Assembly (NCBI GenBank): GCA_020024175.1
Contig: JAHHUB010000092.1
Location: 1 to 6,720, forward strand
From: Oscillospiraceae bacterium
Lineage (GTDB): Bacteria; Bacillota; Clostridia; Oscillospirales; Ruminococcaceae
Length of the DNA stretch: 6,720 nt
Direction: 5' to 3'
The notes beneath the pieces were generated by a model, which worked only from the letters and a program-made list of their open reading frames with translations, was not told where the DNA came from and did not search any database. Positions 6,023 through 6,720 of the stretch are shown here, one piece after another (positions within the stretch are counted from its first letter, which is position 1; each line of letters opens with the position of its first letter). A program made the position numbers and the translations under genes.

Positions 6023-6568
6023 TTATTCCACCATCAATCCGTCTTTTACTTTTTGTGTTTTTTCCTCACCGATTAATTCTTCTGCAATTTTAAGAGCAAA
6101 TTCCAAAGCGGCACCTGGACCTTTTCCAGTGATGATATTTCCGTCTGTTTCTACAAGCTTGCCTGTATAAATAACATTATTCCCAAGCTCTGTTTCAAAT
6201 CCGGGATAGCAGGTAACCGTTTTGTCCTCCAAAAGTCCCATATGGCCTAAAATAGAAGGTGCGGCACAAATTGCAGCTATATATTTATTTGTAACACTGC
6301 AATATCCTATATAATCTTTCACATATTTGCTGTTTTCCAGATTAACAGTTCCGGGAAGTCCTCCCGGCAAAACAATAGCCTCTATATTTTCAACATTTAC
6401 TTCGGTTTCTTCAATATCAGCAATTATTTTAATTCCGTGAGCACCTGTTATTTCTTTTCCGCCCACACCCACAACCATAACACGAAGTCCCGAAGTTCTT
6501 CTCAGTATGTCTATTACTGTAACTGCTTCTATTTCCTCAAAACCTTGAGCTAAAAAAATATATATCAT
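6023..6568 (-). CDS. DJ-1/PfpI-family protein (DJ-1/YajL branch)
   Basis: The product has 181 residues in a single class I glutamine amidotransferase-like fold. GFEEIEA (9-15) gives Glu14, equivalent to human DJ-1 Glu18. LPGG (67-70) is the glycine turn before the nucleophile elbow AAICAAPSILG (98-108) with Cys101, equivalent to DJ-1 Cys106. TGKGPGAALEFAL (147-159) is the C-terminal hallmark. The position of DJ-1 His126 appears to be Tyr121 (TCYPG). The branch is linked to oxidative or carbonyl stress; protein deglycase, glyoxalase and chaperone activities have been claimed and disputed, so no reaction is assigned here. The start follows a purine-rich AAGAAAGAGAAGAA stretch rather than a classic AGGAGG. 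It lies 23 bp behind the probable tmk and runs straight into the cyclo-ligase gene, so it belongs to the same transcript. Confidence 0.9.
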   Translation of the reverse strand: MIYIFLAQGFEEIEAVTVIDILRRTSGLRVMVVGVGGKEITGAHGIKIIADIEETEVNVENIEAIVLPGGLPGTVNLENSKYVKDYIGYCSVTNKYIAAICAAPSILGHMGLLEDKTVTCYPGFETELGNNVIYTGKLVETDGNIITGKGPGAALEFALKIAEELIGEEKTQKVKDGLMVE

Positions 6569-6591
6569 AATTCTTCTCTTTCTTTTTCTTA

Positions 6592-6720
6592 TTATTTTGT
6601 TTCAAAAAATTTATTTACACAGTTTCTGATTTTGTTTTGTATATTGGAAATTTCCAAAGGTTTGTCCTCTTCAAAACAAGGGATAATCTGCCAGTTTAAT
6701 GTATCTGCGGCATACATAGC
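6592..6720 (-). CDS. tmk: probable thymidylate kinase, C-terminal tail; 5' end outside window
   Basis: An open minus-strand frame enters from the right edge and ends with TAA at 6594-6592, giving 42 visible residues. The tail reads AMYAADTLNWQIIPC, then FEEDKPLEISNIQNKIRN, and ends VNKFFETK. The pattern 'AAD/E-x-LGW-x-I-x-C', then an acidic loop and 'I-x-x-I' helix, resembles the C-terminal end of clostridial thymidylate kinases, which phosphorylate dTMP to dTDP. The P-loop and DRY-like motifs that would prove this lie outside the window, so the product is a probable call. Another nucleoside monophosphate kinase-like protein is possible. It ends 23 bp before the DJ-1-family gene, in the same orientation, so the two are likely cotranscribed. 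Confidence 0.55.
   Translation of the reverse strand, partial: AMYAADTLNWQIIPCFEEDKPLEISNIQNKIRNCVNKFFETK

Noticed and set aside
1..6720. Defence system, mobile element, CRISPR or prophage content
   Set aside because: All genes but one belong to recognised housekeeping families, composition looks even, and no direct repeats, transposase motifs or spaced repeats were seen.

Overview
The window comes from an AT-rich bacterial chromosome. The gene content points to a low-GC Firmicute, most likely a clostridial relative: an OGG1-type 8-oxoguanine glycosylase, a short class II aldolase, MltG followed by a U32-family protein, strong AGGAGG-type ribosome binding sites and A/T-rich third codon positions. 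The species cannot be named from the sequence. I see no tRNA, rRNA, CRISPR array, insertion sequence, phage gene or riboswitch. The window is nearly fully coding and reads as ordinary core chromosome.

Left part (1-1385, + strand). The 3' end of an 8-oxoguanine DNA glycosylase gene enters from the left edge with both catalytic residues in view. A complete class II fructose-bisphosphate aldolase gene follows, closed by a strong hairpin terminator at 1342-1385. This terminator sits between convergent genes and probably serves both strands.

Right part (1384-6720, - strand), in transcription order from the right edge: the 3' tail of a probable thymidylate kinase, a DJ-1/PfpI-family protein, 5-formyltetrahydrofolate cyclo-ligase (its ATG directly abuts the DJ-1 stop), a 92-bp AT-rich gap with a likely -10 element, the endolytic murein transglycosylase MltG (GTG start), a U32 protein of the TrhP/YrrO tRNA-hydroxylation type, cytoplasmic L-asparaginase I, and last a small membrane-anchored protein of unknown function with its own good promoter. 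Gaps inside the two gene groups are 0-30 bp, so they look like operons: tmk-DJ-1-cyclo-ligase and mltG-trhP-ansA. No convincing terminator separates the two groups, so read-through is possible.

How the genes fit together: tmk and the cyclo-ligase share thymidylate/one-carbon folate metabolism. The mltG-U32 pairing resembles the Bacillus yrrL-yrrM-yrrN-yrrO locus, but here the methyltransferase gene yrrM (trmR) is missing between them. I did not find a new system. The items most worth a second look are the small unknown membrane protein, the missing trmR, and the DJ-1 gene fused into a folate/nucleotide operon.
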